In this document: positions 35,841 through 44,195 of the stretch, piece by piece | How the letters are laid out: each line of letters starts with the position of its first letter | How positions within the stretch are numbered: position 1 is the first letter of the stretch | Source of the DNA: Streptomyces cellulosae | Lineage (GTDB): Bacteria; Actinomycetota; Actinomycetes; Streptomycetales; Streptomycetaceae | DNA: 64,000 nt | Direction of reading: 5' to 3' | Assembly (NCBI RefSeq): GCF_000721105.1 | Contig: NZ_JOEV01000045.1 | Location: forward strand, 14,194 to 78,193 | Made by a program: the position numbers and the translations under genes | Notes under the pieces: generated by a model | The model's input: the letters and a program-made list of their open reading frames with translations, nothing else | Told to the model about the DNA's origin: nothing | The model's database searches: none

Positions 35841-36789
35841 AGGGCGAGAAGAGGGTGACCAGGGGTTCGCCGTGGTCGGCGGCCGCCCACCGCTCGGTCG
35901 CGCGTTCGAGCTTGTCCGGGTTGACCTGGTTGCGGAACGCGGCGATGCCCTCCGGCGTGATCTCCAGGCACATGACGCCGATGACCCGGCCGTCGACGAC
36001 CGCCACGAGCGCGGGCTCCCCGTTGGCGGTCGTGGCGTAGAGCTCGGCCGAACCCCCGGCCAGGTCGCGCTTGGCCTTGCTGGATTTGAACAGGCCCCGC
36101 ATGAACTTGGCGACCGCGAGGGCGCCCTCGAACGCCTTGGCGCGGGCCGGGATCTTCCCGCCGCCGTCGCCGATCGCGACGGCGTCCTGGGTGAGCAGCC
36201 GTATCAGTGGCTCGGTCCGGCCGGTGGTGGCGGCCGCGAGGAACTCGTCGATGACCCGCCGGGCGGCGGCCTCGTCGATCTCGGTACGGGCCTTGCCGTC
36301 CGCGACGTGCTTCTTGGCGCGGTGGAGGATCTGCTGGCTGGCGGCCTCGGTGATGTCGAGGATCTCCGCGATCTCCCGGTGCGGGTAGTCGAACGCCTCC
36401 CGCAGTACGTACACCGCCCGCTCGTTCGGGGAGAGGCGCTCCAGCAGGGCGAGGACCGCGTACGACACCGATTCGCGCTGCTCGGCGGTGTCGGCCGGGC
36501 CGAGCATCGGGTCACCGTCGAGCAGCGGCTCGGGCAGCCACTGGCCCACATAGGTCTCGCGCCGCGCACGGGCGGAGGTGAGCTGGTTGAGGCACAGGTT
36601 GGTGAGCACCTTCGTCAGCCATGCCTCGGGGACCTCGATACGGCCGACGTCGGTGCCCTGCCAGCGCAGGAACGTCTCCTGTACGGCGTCCTCGGCCTCG
36701 CTCGCGGAGCCGAGGAGGCGGTAGGCGATTGCCTCCAGGCGGGGCCTGGCCGACTCGAACCGGTCCACGTCGTTCAGGGTCAGGGCCAT
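35839..36789 (-). CDS. sigJ: ECF41-type RNA polymerase sigma factor SigJ
   Basis: A 316-residue sigma factor. Region 2 (ARPRLEAIAYRLLGSASEAEDAVQET) and region 4 (LSPNERAVYVLREAFDYPHREIAEIL) are complete. A SnoaL-like C-terminal extension carries the two ECF41 hallmarks DGGGK and NPDKL, and WLPEP occurs in the linker. In this group the extension binds the core sigma and tunes its activity, so no separate anti-sigma factor is needed. ATG 36789 follows AGGA. The adjacent FAD oxidoreductase is the expected target. The consensus ECF41 promoter is TGTCACA/CGTC; only a partial -35 match is seen. Confidence 0.93.
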   Translation of the reverse strand: MALTLNDVDRFESARPRLEAIAYRLLGSASEAEDAVQETFLRWQGTDVGRIEVPEAWLTKVLTNLCLNQLTSARARRETYVGQWLPEPLLDGDPMLGPADTAEQRESVSYAVLALLERLSPNERAVYVLREAFDYPHREIAEILDITEAASQQILHRAKKHVADGKARTEIDEAAARRVIDEFLAAATTGRTEPLIRLLTQDAVAIGDGGGKIPARAKAFEGALAVAKFMRGLFKSSKAKRDLAGGSAELYATTANGEPALVAVVDGRVIGVMCLEITPEGIAAFRNQVNPDKLERATERWAAADHGEPLVTLFSP

Positions 36790-36866
36790 GGCCCGGATCC
36801 TAGCCCGCATGGTGCGCGACGGCCGCCCCTGCGCCGTTCAGCCCGTTTCCTTGCGAGTGCTGTCGG

Positions 36867-37418
36867 CTACTCCTCTTCCCTCACGTTCCCTTGAGCCTCT
36901 CCCGTACGGCGCGGCTGTTGCCCGTGGGGCGGGTCGGTGCCGGAGTCGATCAGGATCTGTTCCGCCTGCGTGAGGTCGCCGGTGCGGACCGCCTCGGCCA
37001 TCGCGGCGCGTGCCGCGTCGGGTGCGGCGTGCGGCGGGATCACCAGGAGCGAGAACAGGTCCCCCTCGCCGCTCGTGATGAGGACGGTGTCGTCGCCGAC
37101 CGGGAACGAGTCGATGTGCACGACACGGTCGTCGACGACCAGACGTGTCGGCAGCCCCTCCCAGGCTCCGGCGTCCAGACCGACCCGGGTGACCGGCCCG
37201 AGGCGCTCGGTGAGAGCGGCGACCAGGGCCGGGAGCTCGGCGCCGATGTCCCGGGACCGCGGCCACCACGCGCCGTCGAGAACCCCCTGCCCCTGCCGGT
37301 CGCGGCTCGTCTCCAGCCGTAGGACGGCCGTACCGGGCCTGGCGTCGCGGTGCACGGCGTCCGGGCCCGCGTCGGTGGGCAGCAACCGGGTCACCGGGGA
37401 AAAGTCGGAGTGGGACAT
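36867..37418 (-). CDS. DUF5994-family protein
   Basis: A 183-residue cytosolic protein starting MSHSDFSPVTRLLP. Hallmarks of the actinobacterial DUF5994 group are visible: GQGVLDGAWWPRSRDIGAELP, LVAALTERLGPVTRVGLD, RLVVDDRVVHIDSFP and TVLITSGEGDLFSLLVIPP. Function unknown. The C-terminal 40 residues are polar and acidic. It lies 77 bases upstream of the sigma factor gene, on the same strand, and may share its transcript. Start ATG 37418. Confidence 0.8.
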   Translation of the reverse strand: MSHSDFSPVTRLLPTDAGPDAVHRDARPGTAVLRLETSRDRQGQGVLDGAWWPRSRDIGAELPALVAALTERLGPVTRVGLDAGAWEGLPTRLVVDDRVVHIDSFPVGDDTVLITSGEGDLFSLLVIPPHAAPDAARAAMAEAVRTGDLTQAEQILIDSGTDPPHGQQPRRTGEAQGNVREEE

Positions 37419-37517
37419 CGCACTCGCCTGCCTGCCTGCCCGCGGAAACGAGAGGAACCACGCGGAAACGGAAAAGCCGTGCCCTGTGAGTTCACGGTAC
37501 TCCTCGGCGTCGGCCGG

Positions 37518-37973
37518 TCAGACGGGACCGCCCGAGGCCCGCCAACGCCTGCGGGTGGGCTTGCCCTCCGACCACCGGGACCACCCCACCTCGACGAGAT
37601 CGACCTCGAACAGTGCCAGGGCGTCCGACAGCCGCGCACCACCGCGTGCCCCGGCCACGGCAGCCTCGCGCGCGTCCTCGTCCTCGACTTCGCGGACGAC
37701 GCCGCGCACCGAGAACTCCTCGTCGTCCGGGGGCAACACGTTGGAGTGCAGCGCGACGCGCGGTTCGGCGCGGACGTCGGCCAGCTTCGGCGAGCGACGC
37801 GTCACGGCGACGTACAGCCCGCGGTCGCTCAGCACGGGGGCCACGGGATGAAGCCGGGGGCCACCGTCGGCACTCACGGTCGACAGATAGACGTAACCGT
37901 GCTCCTCGGCGAGCAACTCCTGCCCCCGCAGGGCCAGTTCGGGCTCCTGCTCGGCGAACTGCGTCCATAACAC
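37518..37973 (-). CDS. Pyridoxamine 5'-phosphate oxidase-fold protein
   Basis: A 151-residue split-barrel flavin-binding-type protein. It contains GYVYLSTVSADGGPRLHPVAPVL, GLYVAVTRRSPKLADVRAEP, RVALHS and FSVRGVVREVED, the usual order for PNPOx-like/F420-linked proteins. The C-terminus carries WSEGKPTRRRW. The true cofactor (FMN, F420 or none) is not deducible. The start is GTG 37973; a longer frame upstream lacks coding character and the ribosome site (GGTGGG) is weak. It is divergent to the DinB-like gene with a short shared promoter region. Confidence 0.85.
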   Translation of the reverse strand: MLWTQFAEQEPELALRGQELLAEEHGYVYLSTVSADGGPRLHPVAPVLSDRGLYVAVTRRSPKLADVRAEPRVALHSNVLPPDDEEFSVRGVVREVEDEDAREAAVAGARGGARLSDALALFEVDLVEVGWSRWSEGKPTRRRWRASGGPV

Positions 37974-38073
37974 GGGCCCACCGTACCTGTGCGCGCATAC
38001 AGCGACCGGAGGCCCTGGACCCCGATCGGAAAAGCCCTGGCGGACTTGGCCCCCTCGGACGACCATGGGCCGC

Positions 38074-38634
38074 ATGAATGACCAACCCGCACGATGGACC
38101 CGCGCCACCGTCTACCCCGACATGTGGACCGACCCGGACGAGGACCCCCGCAACAGCGAAGGGGTCAGTCCGGACGGAGAGCTTCCGACGCTGCAGGACT
38201 ACCTGACCAGCTACCGCATGACCCTGCGGATGAAGTGCGAGGGCCTGGACGCGGAGCAACTGGCCCGTCGGTCGGTTCCGCCGTCGACGATGTCACTGCT
38301 CGGTCTGATTCGGCACCTCGCCTCCGCGGAGCGGGACTGGCGCGACTGGATCACCGAGGGTGATCCACTGCCGAAGCTGTACGGCGAGAGGGACGCGGAC
38401 TTCGACGGAGCCGTCGCCGAGCAGGCCGTGGTCGACGCCGCGTACGCCGACCTGGAGCGCGAGCAGGCCGCGACCGACGCCGCGCTGGCCGAGCACCCGG
38501 ATCTGGGCGAGCGGCTGGGGAAGGACCGGATCGCGGTCCGGGAGCTGCTGCTGCACAGGATCGAGGAGTACGCCCGCCACTGCGGGCACGCCGACCTGTT
38601 GCGCGAGTGCGTCGACGGGAGGGTGGGCCAGTAA
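38074..38634 (+). CDS. DinB/DUF664-family protein
   Basis: A 186-residue four-helix bundle protein of the DinB-like DUF664 group. It has LQDYLTSYRMTLRMKCEGLD, STMSLLGLIRHLASAERDWRDW (metal-ligand His in a conserved helix), VDAAYADLEREQAATDAAL and HRIEEYARHCGHADLLRE. The His residues of the second and third helices resemble the metal site of DinB/YfiT-type thiol S-transferases. Mycothiol-dependent transfer is known for some actinobacterial relatives. ATG 38074 or 38065 are equally possible; no clear ribosome site is seen, so it may be leaderless or weakly translated. Confidence 0.88.
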   Translation: MNDQPARWTRATVYPDMWTDPDEDPRNSEGVSPDGELPTLQDYLTSYRMTLRMKCEGLDAEQLARRSVPPSTMSLLGLIRHLASAERDWRDWITEGDPLPKLYGERDADFDGAVAEQAVVDAAYADLEREQAATDAALAEHPDLGERLGKDRIAVRELLLHRIEEYARHCGHADLLRECVDGRVGQ

Positions 38635-38660
38635 CGCCCCTCCTGCCCCGCCTGCACCTC

Positions 38661-38694
38661 CTGCCCTTCTTCCTCTCCTGCCCTTCTTCCTCTC
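38661..38694. repeat. 17-bp direct repeat after the DinB-like gene
   Basis: Two adjacent perfect copies of CTGCCCTTCTTCCTCTC (38661-38677 and 38678-38694). On the minus strand they form a pure purine-rich tract. No gene overlaps them. Confidence 0.75.
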
Positions 38695-38712
38695 CCGCAG
38701 TGACAGTGCGCG

Positions 38713-38826
38713 TCAGCCCTGCCGCCGGCGCGGCCGCAGCACACCGACGGTGCCGCTGAGGGCGACAAACAGGGAGCCGCCCACCAGCCAGGGGAGGTTC
38801 GAGGTGACGGATGGCGGACCGCCCAC
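38713..38826 (-). CDS. Possible 37-residue membrane-anchor ORF or gene remnant
   Basis: The minus strand from GTG 38826 reads a Pro/Ser-rich start, then LPWLVGGSLFVALSGTVGVL and RPRRRQG before TGA. This looks like the C-terminal membrane anchor and basic tail of a cell-wall protein. It follows the DUF5707 gene stop by 25 bases and has no clear ribosome site. It may be the tail of a lost gene rather than a real small protein. Confidence 0.35.
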   Translation of the reverse strand: MGGPPSVTSNLPWLVGGSLFVALSGTVGVLRPRRRQG

Positions 38827-38851
38827 CCGCCACCATCACCTGCGCGTCCGG

Positions 38852-39304
38852 TCACCCGACGGTGAAGTCGGCCGCCTTGGTGTCCAGCGTCGTGTCGCCG
38901 TCCTTGGCGGTGGCCAGGACGGCGACGTGCCACGGACCGCGCGGGGACTCGTCGGCTTCGGCACGGGTGACGCTGGCGGTGTAGGTGCAGCGCACGGTGT
39001 CCTCACCGGACGGCTTGCAGACGGCCGACTCGACGGCGGCCATGTCCTTCTCGGTCAGCCCCTGCTTGGCGAAGGACGAGTTCGCCGGCCAGGCCAGGAC
39101 CTTCACGTTCTTGACGCCGGAGGACGCCGTTACGTCAGTGGTGAAGGTCAACGAGCCGCCGCGGCCGCCCTCGGGAGCAACGTAGCGGGCAGCGCTGTGT
39201 GCCACAGAAGGCGGCTGGTCACCGGCGTAGGCGACGGCGAACGCTCCGGCACCCGCGAGAACGGCGACACCGGCGGCCACGGAAAAAACGATACGTCGCG
39301 ACAT
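38852..39304 (-). CDS. Secreted DUF5707-like protein
   Basis: A 150-residue exported protein. The signal peptide is MSRRIVFSVAAGVAVLAG followed by a hydrophobic run ending near AYAG. The mature part has the pattern of DUF5707: SLTFTTDVTASSGVKNVKVL, then a Cys pair (SAVCKPSGEDTVRCTYTA) and WHVAVLATAKDGDTTLDTKA. Two cysteines could form a disulphide. Function unknown; the family is found mainly in Streptomyces secretomes. ATG 39304 has GGGGGA eight bases upstream, while the longer frame to 39412 does not look like protein. Confidence 0.82.
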   Translation of the reverse strand: MSRRIVFSVAAGVAVLAGAGAFAVAYAGDQPPSVAHSAARYVAPEGGRGGSLTFTTDVTASSGVKNVKVLAWPANSSFAKQGLTEKDMAAVESAVCKPSGEDTVRCTYTASVTRAEADESPRGPWHVAVLATAKDGDTTLDTKAADFTVG

Positions 39305-39488
39305 GAGAAATTCCCCCGACGGGCTCAGTTGGATCAGATCGGCGCTCTCGGCGGCGCCGGTGCACCCATACTTGCCGCGCTGCGGGCGGCGGAGATGAGC
39401 ACACGTACTCAACTCACTTCTGAGTAGGGCCAGTCCGGGTCGCGGAGTGTCACTGATGACGCAGGATCATTTCGCGGAGCCCGCCGGT

Positions 39489-40337
39489 TCAGCCGGCCCC
39501 CTCCGGCTGGCAGTGCGGGCACCACAGCGTGGTGCGGCTGGACAGGCGGGCGTGGCGCAGGGGGCTGTGGCAGCGGGGACAGGCGGGGGTGGGATCGTCG
39601 CGGTGGCCGGTGAGCCAGGAGGGGCGTGGAGGGACGCGGCCGGCCGTGACCGCGGAGCGCAGGGTGCGGCGCATGTGGGTGTAGAGGCGGTGGCGTTCGC
39701 GCTCGGTGAGGTCGTTCGCGTGGCAGGTGGGGTTCAGGCGGGCGCGCCACAGGATCTCGTCGGCGAGCAGGTTGCCGAGGCCGGCCAGGACGGACTGGTC
39801 GGTGAGGACGGTCTTGACGCGGCCTCGGTGGGCCGAGAGCGCTGCCTCGAACTCCTTGCGGTCCACGGTCAGTGCGTCGGGGCCCTGCCGGTCCAGCAGC
39901 CGTGCGACGGCCGTGTCGTCGTCGGCCAGCCAGAGACCGCGCAGCTTGCGCTGGTCGCGGTAACGGAGCTGACGGTCCTCGCCCACGGTGAACAGGACGC
40001 GGTCGTGGGGGTCGAGTTCGTCGTCGGGACGGCCGCAGACCAGCCGACCGGTCATGCCGAAGTGGAGGAGGACCGTCGGGCACGCGGGGCCGTCGTCGGT
40101 GTGGGCGTCATCGGTGCCTGTGCCCTCGGTGCCTGTGCCCTCGGTGCGGGCGAGCAGCCACTTCCCGAGCCGCTCGGGTCTGCCGAACCGCCGGCCCTCC
40201 AGCGTCGCGCGCAGCCGCCGGGCGCTCACCCCGTGCAGGACGCCGGTGTCGCGTACGTCCACGCGCCGGATGACCTCGCCCTGCGCGCAGGACGCGAACA
40301 CCTTCCGGAATTCCTCGACGTCCGGCAGCTCAGGCAT
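39489..40337 (-). CDS. Fpg/Nei-family DNA glycosylase
   Basis: A 282-residue base-excision repair enzyme that removes oxidised bases and nicks the DNA strand. The N-terminus MPELPDVEEF supplies the catalytic Pro2/Glu3; LTDQSVLAGLGNLLADEILW is the helix-two-turns-helix; and CPRCHSPLRHARLSSRTTLW followed by CPHC is the C-terminal zinc finger. An unusual loop after KWLLAR holds two copies of TEGTG encoded by a perfect 15-base repeat. ATG 40337 follows GGAGG; upstream lies a long purine tract. Whether it prefers 8-oxoguanine or oxidised pyrimidines is unclear. Confidence 0.93.
   Translation of the reverse strand: MPELPDVEEFRKVFASCAQGEVIRRVDVRDTGVLHGVSARRLRATLEGRRFGRPERLGKWLLARTEGTGTEGTGTDDAHTDDGPACPTVLLHFGMTGRLVCGRPDDELDPHDRVLFTVGEDRQLRYRDQRKLRGLWLADDDTAVARLLDRQGPDALTVDRKEFEAALSAHRGRVKTVLTDQSVLAGLGNLLADEILWRARLNPTCHANDLTERERHRLYTHMRRTLRSAVTAGRVPPRPSWLTGHRDDPTPACPRCHSPLRHARLSSRTTLWCPHCQPEGAG
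40111..40140 (-). repeat. 15-bp tandem repeat inside the Fpg/Nei gene
   Basis: TCGGTGCCTGTGCCC occurs twice in succession (40111-40125, 40126-40140), followed by a partial third copy. In frame it gives TEGTG-TEGTG-TDD in a surface loop of the glycosylase, so length change would keep the frame. Confidence 0.85.
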
Positions 40338-40410
40338 GGTGCTCCTCCCTCTGTTCCTCCTCTGTCCTCCTTTTTTCCCCTCTGTTCCTCCCTCTGGTTC
40401 TCCTTCCCCA
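40338..40410 (-). promoter_or_regulatory. Purine-rich leader with several Shine-Dalgarno-like motifs
   Basis: On the minus strand this ~70-base leader of the Fpg/Nei gene is almost entirely A and G. It holds AGGGAGGAACAGAGGGG, AAAAAAGGAGGACAGAGG and GAGGAACAGAGGGAGGAG. Only the last GGAGG is correctly spaced for ATG 40337. It might recruit ribosomes strongly or form triplex/slippage structures. Confidence 0.5.
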
Positions 40411-40485
40411 GCCCCTCGGATACATGGTCGCTCCCCGCGCACCCGGGCGCAGCTCCCCCGCTGCCCCCGGCCGCCGCCCGCCGTC

Positions 40486-43050
40486 TCACTGGGCCCGGAC
40501 CGCCTCGGCGGGAGGCATCCGCAGGGCCTGCCGAGTGGGCAGTTCGATGGTGAGGAACGCCGTGACGGTGACCGTCAGGGCGAGGGCCGGGAGGAGCCAC
40601 GGCGGGCCGGCGGGCCAGGGGCGGCCGAGGAAGCCCTGGCCGAGGAGGGCGAGCGGGAGCGCGGACAGGAGGAGGGCCGTGACGAGGGCGGTCGCGACGG
40701 TGACCGCGGCCTCGCGGCGCATCATCGCGCGGATCTGGCGCGGTGTGGTGCCGTTGAGACGGAGGGCAGCCATCTCGATCCTGCGCTGGGCGGTGGCGGC
40801 GACGAGCTTGTTGGCGATGCTCAGCAGCAGGTAGACGAGCAGGACCACGACCGTCGCCAGGTTGATCCACACCTCGGGCGGGGCGTCCTTCAGGCCGTCG
40901 GCCGATGCCGGGCTCGCGTCCGCGAGGGCCAGGCCGGGACGGGACGCGGCGAGGGCGGCCAGGGCCCGGTCGGCCGCCGCCGTGCCGTCCGTGCGGATCA
41001 GGATGCTCTGGTCGAGCCCCGTGGTGGTGTGTCCGGCCGCCAGGTCGTGGGAGAGGGCCACCGTGCCGAAGCCGAGGCCGCGGTCGTACACGGCGACCAC
41101 CTCGGCGTCGACGCGGGCGCCGTCGCCGAGGACGAGCGAGATGTGACGGCCCACTCCGGCGGAGCGCGTGCGGGCGACGTCGCCGCTCACGGCGACGGTG
41201 GCGCCGGTGAGGCCCTTCAGGCCGCCGTCCCGTACGTCGAGGTCGAGGACGCCCCGCGCGTCCGGCGTGAGGATCATCGCGGAGTCGGCCTCCGACACGG
41301 GATCGCCGAACTGCTCGTAGGTCCACACGACCGTGGTGCTGCCGACGGGGGCCGCCGACCGTACGCCCGGGGTGTTCCGTACGGCGGTCAGGGTGCCGTC
41401 GGGCAGTCCGCCCAGGGCGGGTGCGCTCAGGCGCTGCTGGGCGAGGGTGCCGGTGCGGGTGTCCTGGGTGGTGGCGGCCAGGACGGTGGTCTGGGTGAGG
41501 GTGTACGTCAGGACGAACACGACCGCCATGGCCAGCGTGCTGACGATGCCCGCGTTGCGCAGGGCGTAGGCGCGGACGTTGGACATCGCGAGCCAGGTCG
41601 GCGCGGAGGCGCCGGAGCGGGTGTGCCGGGAGGCGGCGGCGCCGACGGACCGTACGAGGGCGGGGCCGACGAGGGCCAGGCCGATCGCGCCGATGATGCC
41701 GGCCATGGAGGTGGCGGTGGCGCCGAGGACGGTACGGGAGAAGAGGGGGACGACCGACATCGTGGTGGCGGCGGCGATGACCAGGACGCCGGAGCGCGTG
41801 CGGACCTTCGACGGATCGCGGGGTTCGCTGCGCGACTCGGCGACCGCCTCCGTCGCCGGCATGCGCGAGGTCCGCCAGGCCGCGCCCCGCGCCGAGAGCT
41901 GCACGGCCCCGGCGGTGAGGAGGAGGGTTGCGACGGCGGGCAACGGGCTGATGGTGAGCGGGAGTTCGAGCGGTACGACACCCCGGTCCGCCAGCAGCCG
42001 GCGGAACTGTCCGGCCAGCAGGTACCCCACGCCTAAGCCGGGCACGAGTGCCACGGCCCCGATGACGGTGGCCTGGGTCGCGGCGAGCCGTCGTATCTGC
42101 CGGGGCGTCGCGCCGACCGCCCGCATCAGCGCCAGGTCGCGGCGCTGCCCGCCGATCGCCACGGCCAGCGCGCTCGCCATGACAAAGCCGGTGATCAGCA
42201 GGATCACCCCGGCGAGGGAGCCGGCGAGCAGGATCAGGAGGGAGCGGCTCGCGCCGGCGCCGGGCGAGACGAGGTCGCCGCGGTCCGCACCGGTGACCGT
42301 CTCCAGTCCGGTGCCCTTCAGCTTCGTACGGACCTCGGCGGCGACCTTGCCCTCGGCGCCGGGTGCGGTGCGCAGGCCGATCAGGTCGACGGTTCCGGCG
42401 CGTGCTCCGGCATGGGTTCCGGCGCGCGCTGCGCTGTCGTGGCCCGACAGTCGTACGGCCGTCTCGTCGGCGAACAGCACACCGGCGTCCGGTGCGTCGA
42501 CCACCGCCGAGACGCGGTATCCGGCGGCGGGCCGGCCGGCCGCGACGACCTGGACCCGGTCACCCACCGTCACCCCCGCGGCGGCGGCGGTGGCAGTGTC
42601 CACGGCGATCTCGCCCGGACCGGTGGGTGCACCGCCCTCGGCCTTCGGGTCTTCCAGCAGGCCGGTCGAGGACCAGCCGTGCCCGGCGGACGCGGGGTCG
42701 GCGGCCGGTACGACCCTGCCCCGGGCGTCGACGAGGGCGGCGGGGAAGCCGATGTCGCCGACCGCGGCCTCGACGCCCGGCAGCGCGGCCAGCTCGGCGA
42801 CCAGACGGGCCGGGACGGTACCGCGCTCCGGGAGCGCGATCGGCAGGTCGCCGCTCGGGTGGAACTCCTGGTCGGCGGCGACCACGACGTCCGCGCCGGC
42901 GAGCCGGCCGGGCGGCAGATGGGAGCGCAGACCGGACTCGGCCAGGACGCCGGTGCCGGTGATCAGCGCGGCACCGCCGAGGACCGCGCAGGCCACGGCG
43001 ATCAGCGCGGTGATCCGGTGCCCGGCCATACGCATCGCGAGATGCAGCAT
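40486..43050 (-). CDS. FtsX-family ABC transporter permease
   Basis: An 854-residue permease of the MacB/FtsX type. The first helix (ITALIAVACAVLGGAALITG) is followed by a large periplasmic-type domain. Two FtsX modules of three helices each are visible (SLLILLAGSLAGVILLITGF...; AGIVSTLAMAVVFVLTYTL... and the C-terminal VVLLVYLLLSIANKLV, ALVTALLLSALPLALL). Such proteins do not transport in the classic sense but couple ATPase cycles to extracytoplasmic work, often antimicrobial-peptide resistance or envelope signalling. The ATPase gene ends six bases upstream. The whole set is divergent to a sensor kinase/response regulator pair, its likely regulator. Confidence 0.92.
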   Translation of the reverse strand: MLHLAMRMAGHRITALIAVACAVLGGAALITGTGVLAESGLRSHLPPGRLAGADVVVAADQEFHPSGDLPIALPERGTVPARLVAELAALPGVEAAVGDIGFPAALVDARGRVVPAADPASAGHGWSSTGLLEDPKAEGGAPTGPGEIAVDTATAAAAGVTVGDRVQVVAAGRPAAGYRVSAVVDAPDAGVLFADETAVRLSGHDSAARAGTHAGARAGTVDLIGLRTAPGAEGKVAAEVRTKLKGTGLETVTGADRGDLVSPGAGASRSLLILLAGSLAGVILLITGFVMASALAVAIGGQRRDLALMRAVGATPRQIRRLAATQATVIGAVALVPGLGVGYLLAGQFRRLLADRGVVPLELPLTISPLPAVATLLLTAGAVQLSARGAAWRTSRMPATEAVAESRSEPRDPSKVRTRSGVLVIAAATTMSVVPLFSRTVLGATATSMAGIIGAIGLALVGPALVRSVGAAASRHTRSGASAPTWLAMSNVRAYALRNAGIVSTLAMAVVFVLTYTLTQTTVLAATTQDTRTGTLAQQRLSAPALGGLPDGTLTAVRNTPGVRSAAPVGSTTVVWTYEQFGDPVSEADSAMILTPDARGVLDLDVRDGGLKGLTGATVAVSGDVARTRSAGVGRHISLVLGDGARVDAEVVAVYDRGLGFGTVALSHDLAAGHTTTGLDQSILIRTDGTAAADRALAALAASRPGLALADASPASADGLKDAPPEVWINLATVVVLLVYLLLSIANKLVAATAQRRIEMAALRLNGTTPRQIRAMMRREAAVTVATALVTALLLSALPLALLGQGFLGRPWPAGPPWLLPALALTVTVTAFLTIELPTRQALRMPPAEAVRAQ

Positions 43051-43056
43051 GATCGG

Positions 43057-43776
43057 CTACCTCTTTCCCAACGCGACGAGACGGTCGGCCAGTTGGGGCG
43101 CCGTCGGGGCGTCCAGCGCGTCGACCACCCGCCCGTCGGCCATCACCAGGACCCGGTGCGCCCGGGCCGCGGCGGCCGGGTCGTGGGTGACCATCACCAC
43201 CGTCTGGTGCAGGTCGCCCACGAGGTCCCGCAGCAGGTCCAGGACCTCTTGGGCGCTGCGCAGGTCCAGCGCGCCGGTCGGCTCGTCGGCGAAGACGACG
43301 GCCGGTCTGGCCACCAGCGCCCGTACCACGGCGGCCCGTTGCTGCTGTCCGCCGGAGAGTTCGGCGGGGCGGTGGGTGAGCCGGTCTGCCAGCCCGACCC
43401 GCTGGACGAGCGTGCGCAGCCAGTCGTGGTCCGGGGCGCGGCCGGCCATGCGCAGCGGCAGCGTGATGTTGTCCTCGATGCTGAGGGAGGGGATCAGGTT
43501 GTACGCCTGGAAGACGAACCCGACGCGTTCCCGGCGCAGTTCGGTACGGCGGGTCTCGTTCAGGCCGCCGATCTCCTGGCCGTCGATGCGGATGCTCCCG
43601 GACGTCGGGGAGTCCAGCCCGGCGGCACAGTGCATCAGCGTGCTCTTGCCGGAGCCCGACGGGCCCATCACGGCCAGGAACGTGCCGCGTTCCACGGTCA
43701 GCGACACGTCGTCGAGGGCGCGTACGCCCGCCGCGTACTCCTTGCTGACCCGGCTGAGGGTGATCGCGGCGGTCAT
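43057..43776 (-). CDS. ABC transporter ATP-binding protein
   Basis: A 239-residue ATPase of the LolD/MacB class. Walker A is GPSGSGKST, the Q-loop region is FVFQAYNLIPSLSIEDNI, the signature is LSGGQQQRAAV, Walker B is AVVFADEPTGALD and the H-loop is MVTHDPAAA. It partners with the FtsX-type permease. The ATG at 43776 overlaps the stop of the preceding small membrane protein gene (ATGA), suggesting coupled translation. A longer frame to 43818 is not supported. Confidence 0.95.
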   Translation of the reverse strand: MTAAITLSRVSKEYAAGVRALDDVSLTVERGTFLAVMGPSGSGKSTLMHCAAGLDSPTSGSIRIDGQEIGGLNETRRTELRRERVGFVFQAYNLIPSLSIEDNITLPLRMAGRAPDHDWLRTLVQRVGLADRLTHRPAELSGGQQQRAAVVRALVARPAVVFADEPTGALDLRSAQEVLDLLRDLVGDLHQTVVMVTHDPAAAARAHRVLVMADGRVVDALDAPTAPQLADRLVALGKR

Positions 43777-44015
43777 CGACGGCCCCGCAGGGCGCGCACC
43801 GCGAGGGTTCCGCCGCACAGCACGGTGACCATGCCGCAGACCAGGTGCACCCAGGTGTCGGCGCCGGAGTAGGAGGCAGCCATGTTCGCGACCGCGCTGA
43901 TGACGACCACCGACCAGAGCAGGGTGCGGGCGACCTCTCCTCGGGTGAGGCGGTCGGGGGCGACGGATGTGCTGGTGCTCGGGGTGAGGTTCGTGTTCAT
44001 GTCCGTGTGCGGCAT
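43773..44015 (-). CDS. Small two-helix membrane protein of the ABC operon
   Basis: An 80-residue protein. After a polar Thr/Ser-rich N-terminus come two hydrophobic segments (TLLWSVVVISAVANMAASY and VHLVCGMVTVLCGGTLAV) and a basic tail (RALRGRR). It heads the ABC transporter operon: GGGAGAAG lies upstream of ATG 44015 and its stop overlaps the ATPase start. It may be a regulatory or accessory subunit, or a sensor-coupling protein. No named family is recognised. Confidence 0.75.
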   Translation of the reverse strand: MPHTDMNTNLTPSTSTSVAPDRLTRGEVARTLLWSVVVISAVANMAASYSGADTWVHLVCGMVTVLCGGTLAVRALRGRR

Positions 44016-44195
44016 GGGCTTCTCCCGTGGTCCGGTGGCGTTCGCGCTGTCGTCACCGACGCTATGGATCAGCACCCCTCGGGCCGATCCCGCAGCCCGC
44101 CCGGTTCGAGGTACAGCAGGCTGTACTTCCCTGCCCCGCGGCCCTCCATGAACCGCCGTTCGTCATAAGGTCGTTCGCGACCGAGGGAGGGTGGG

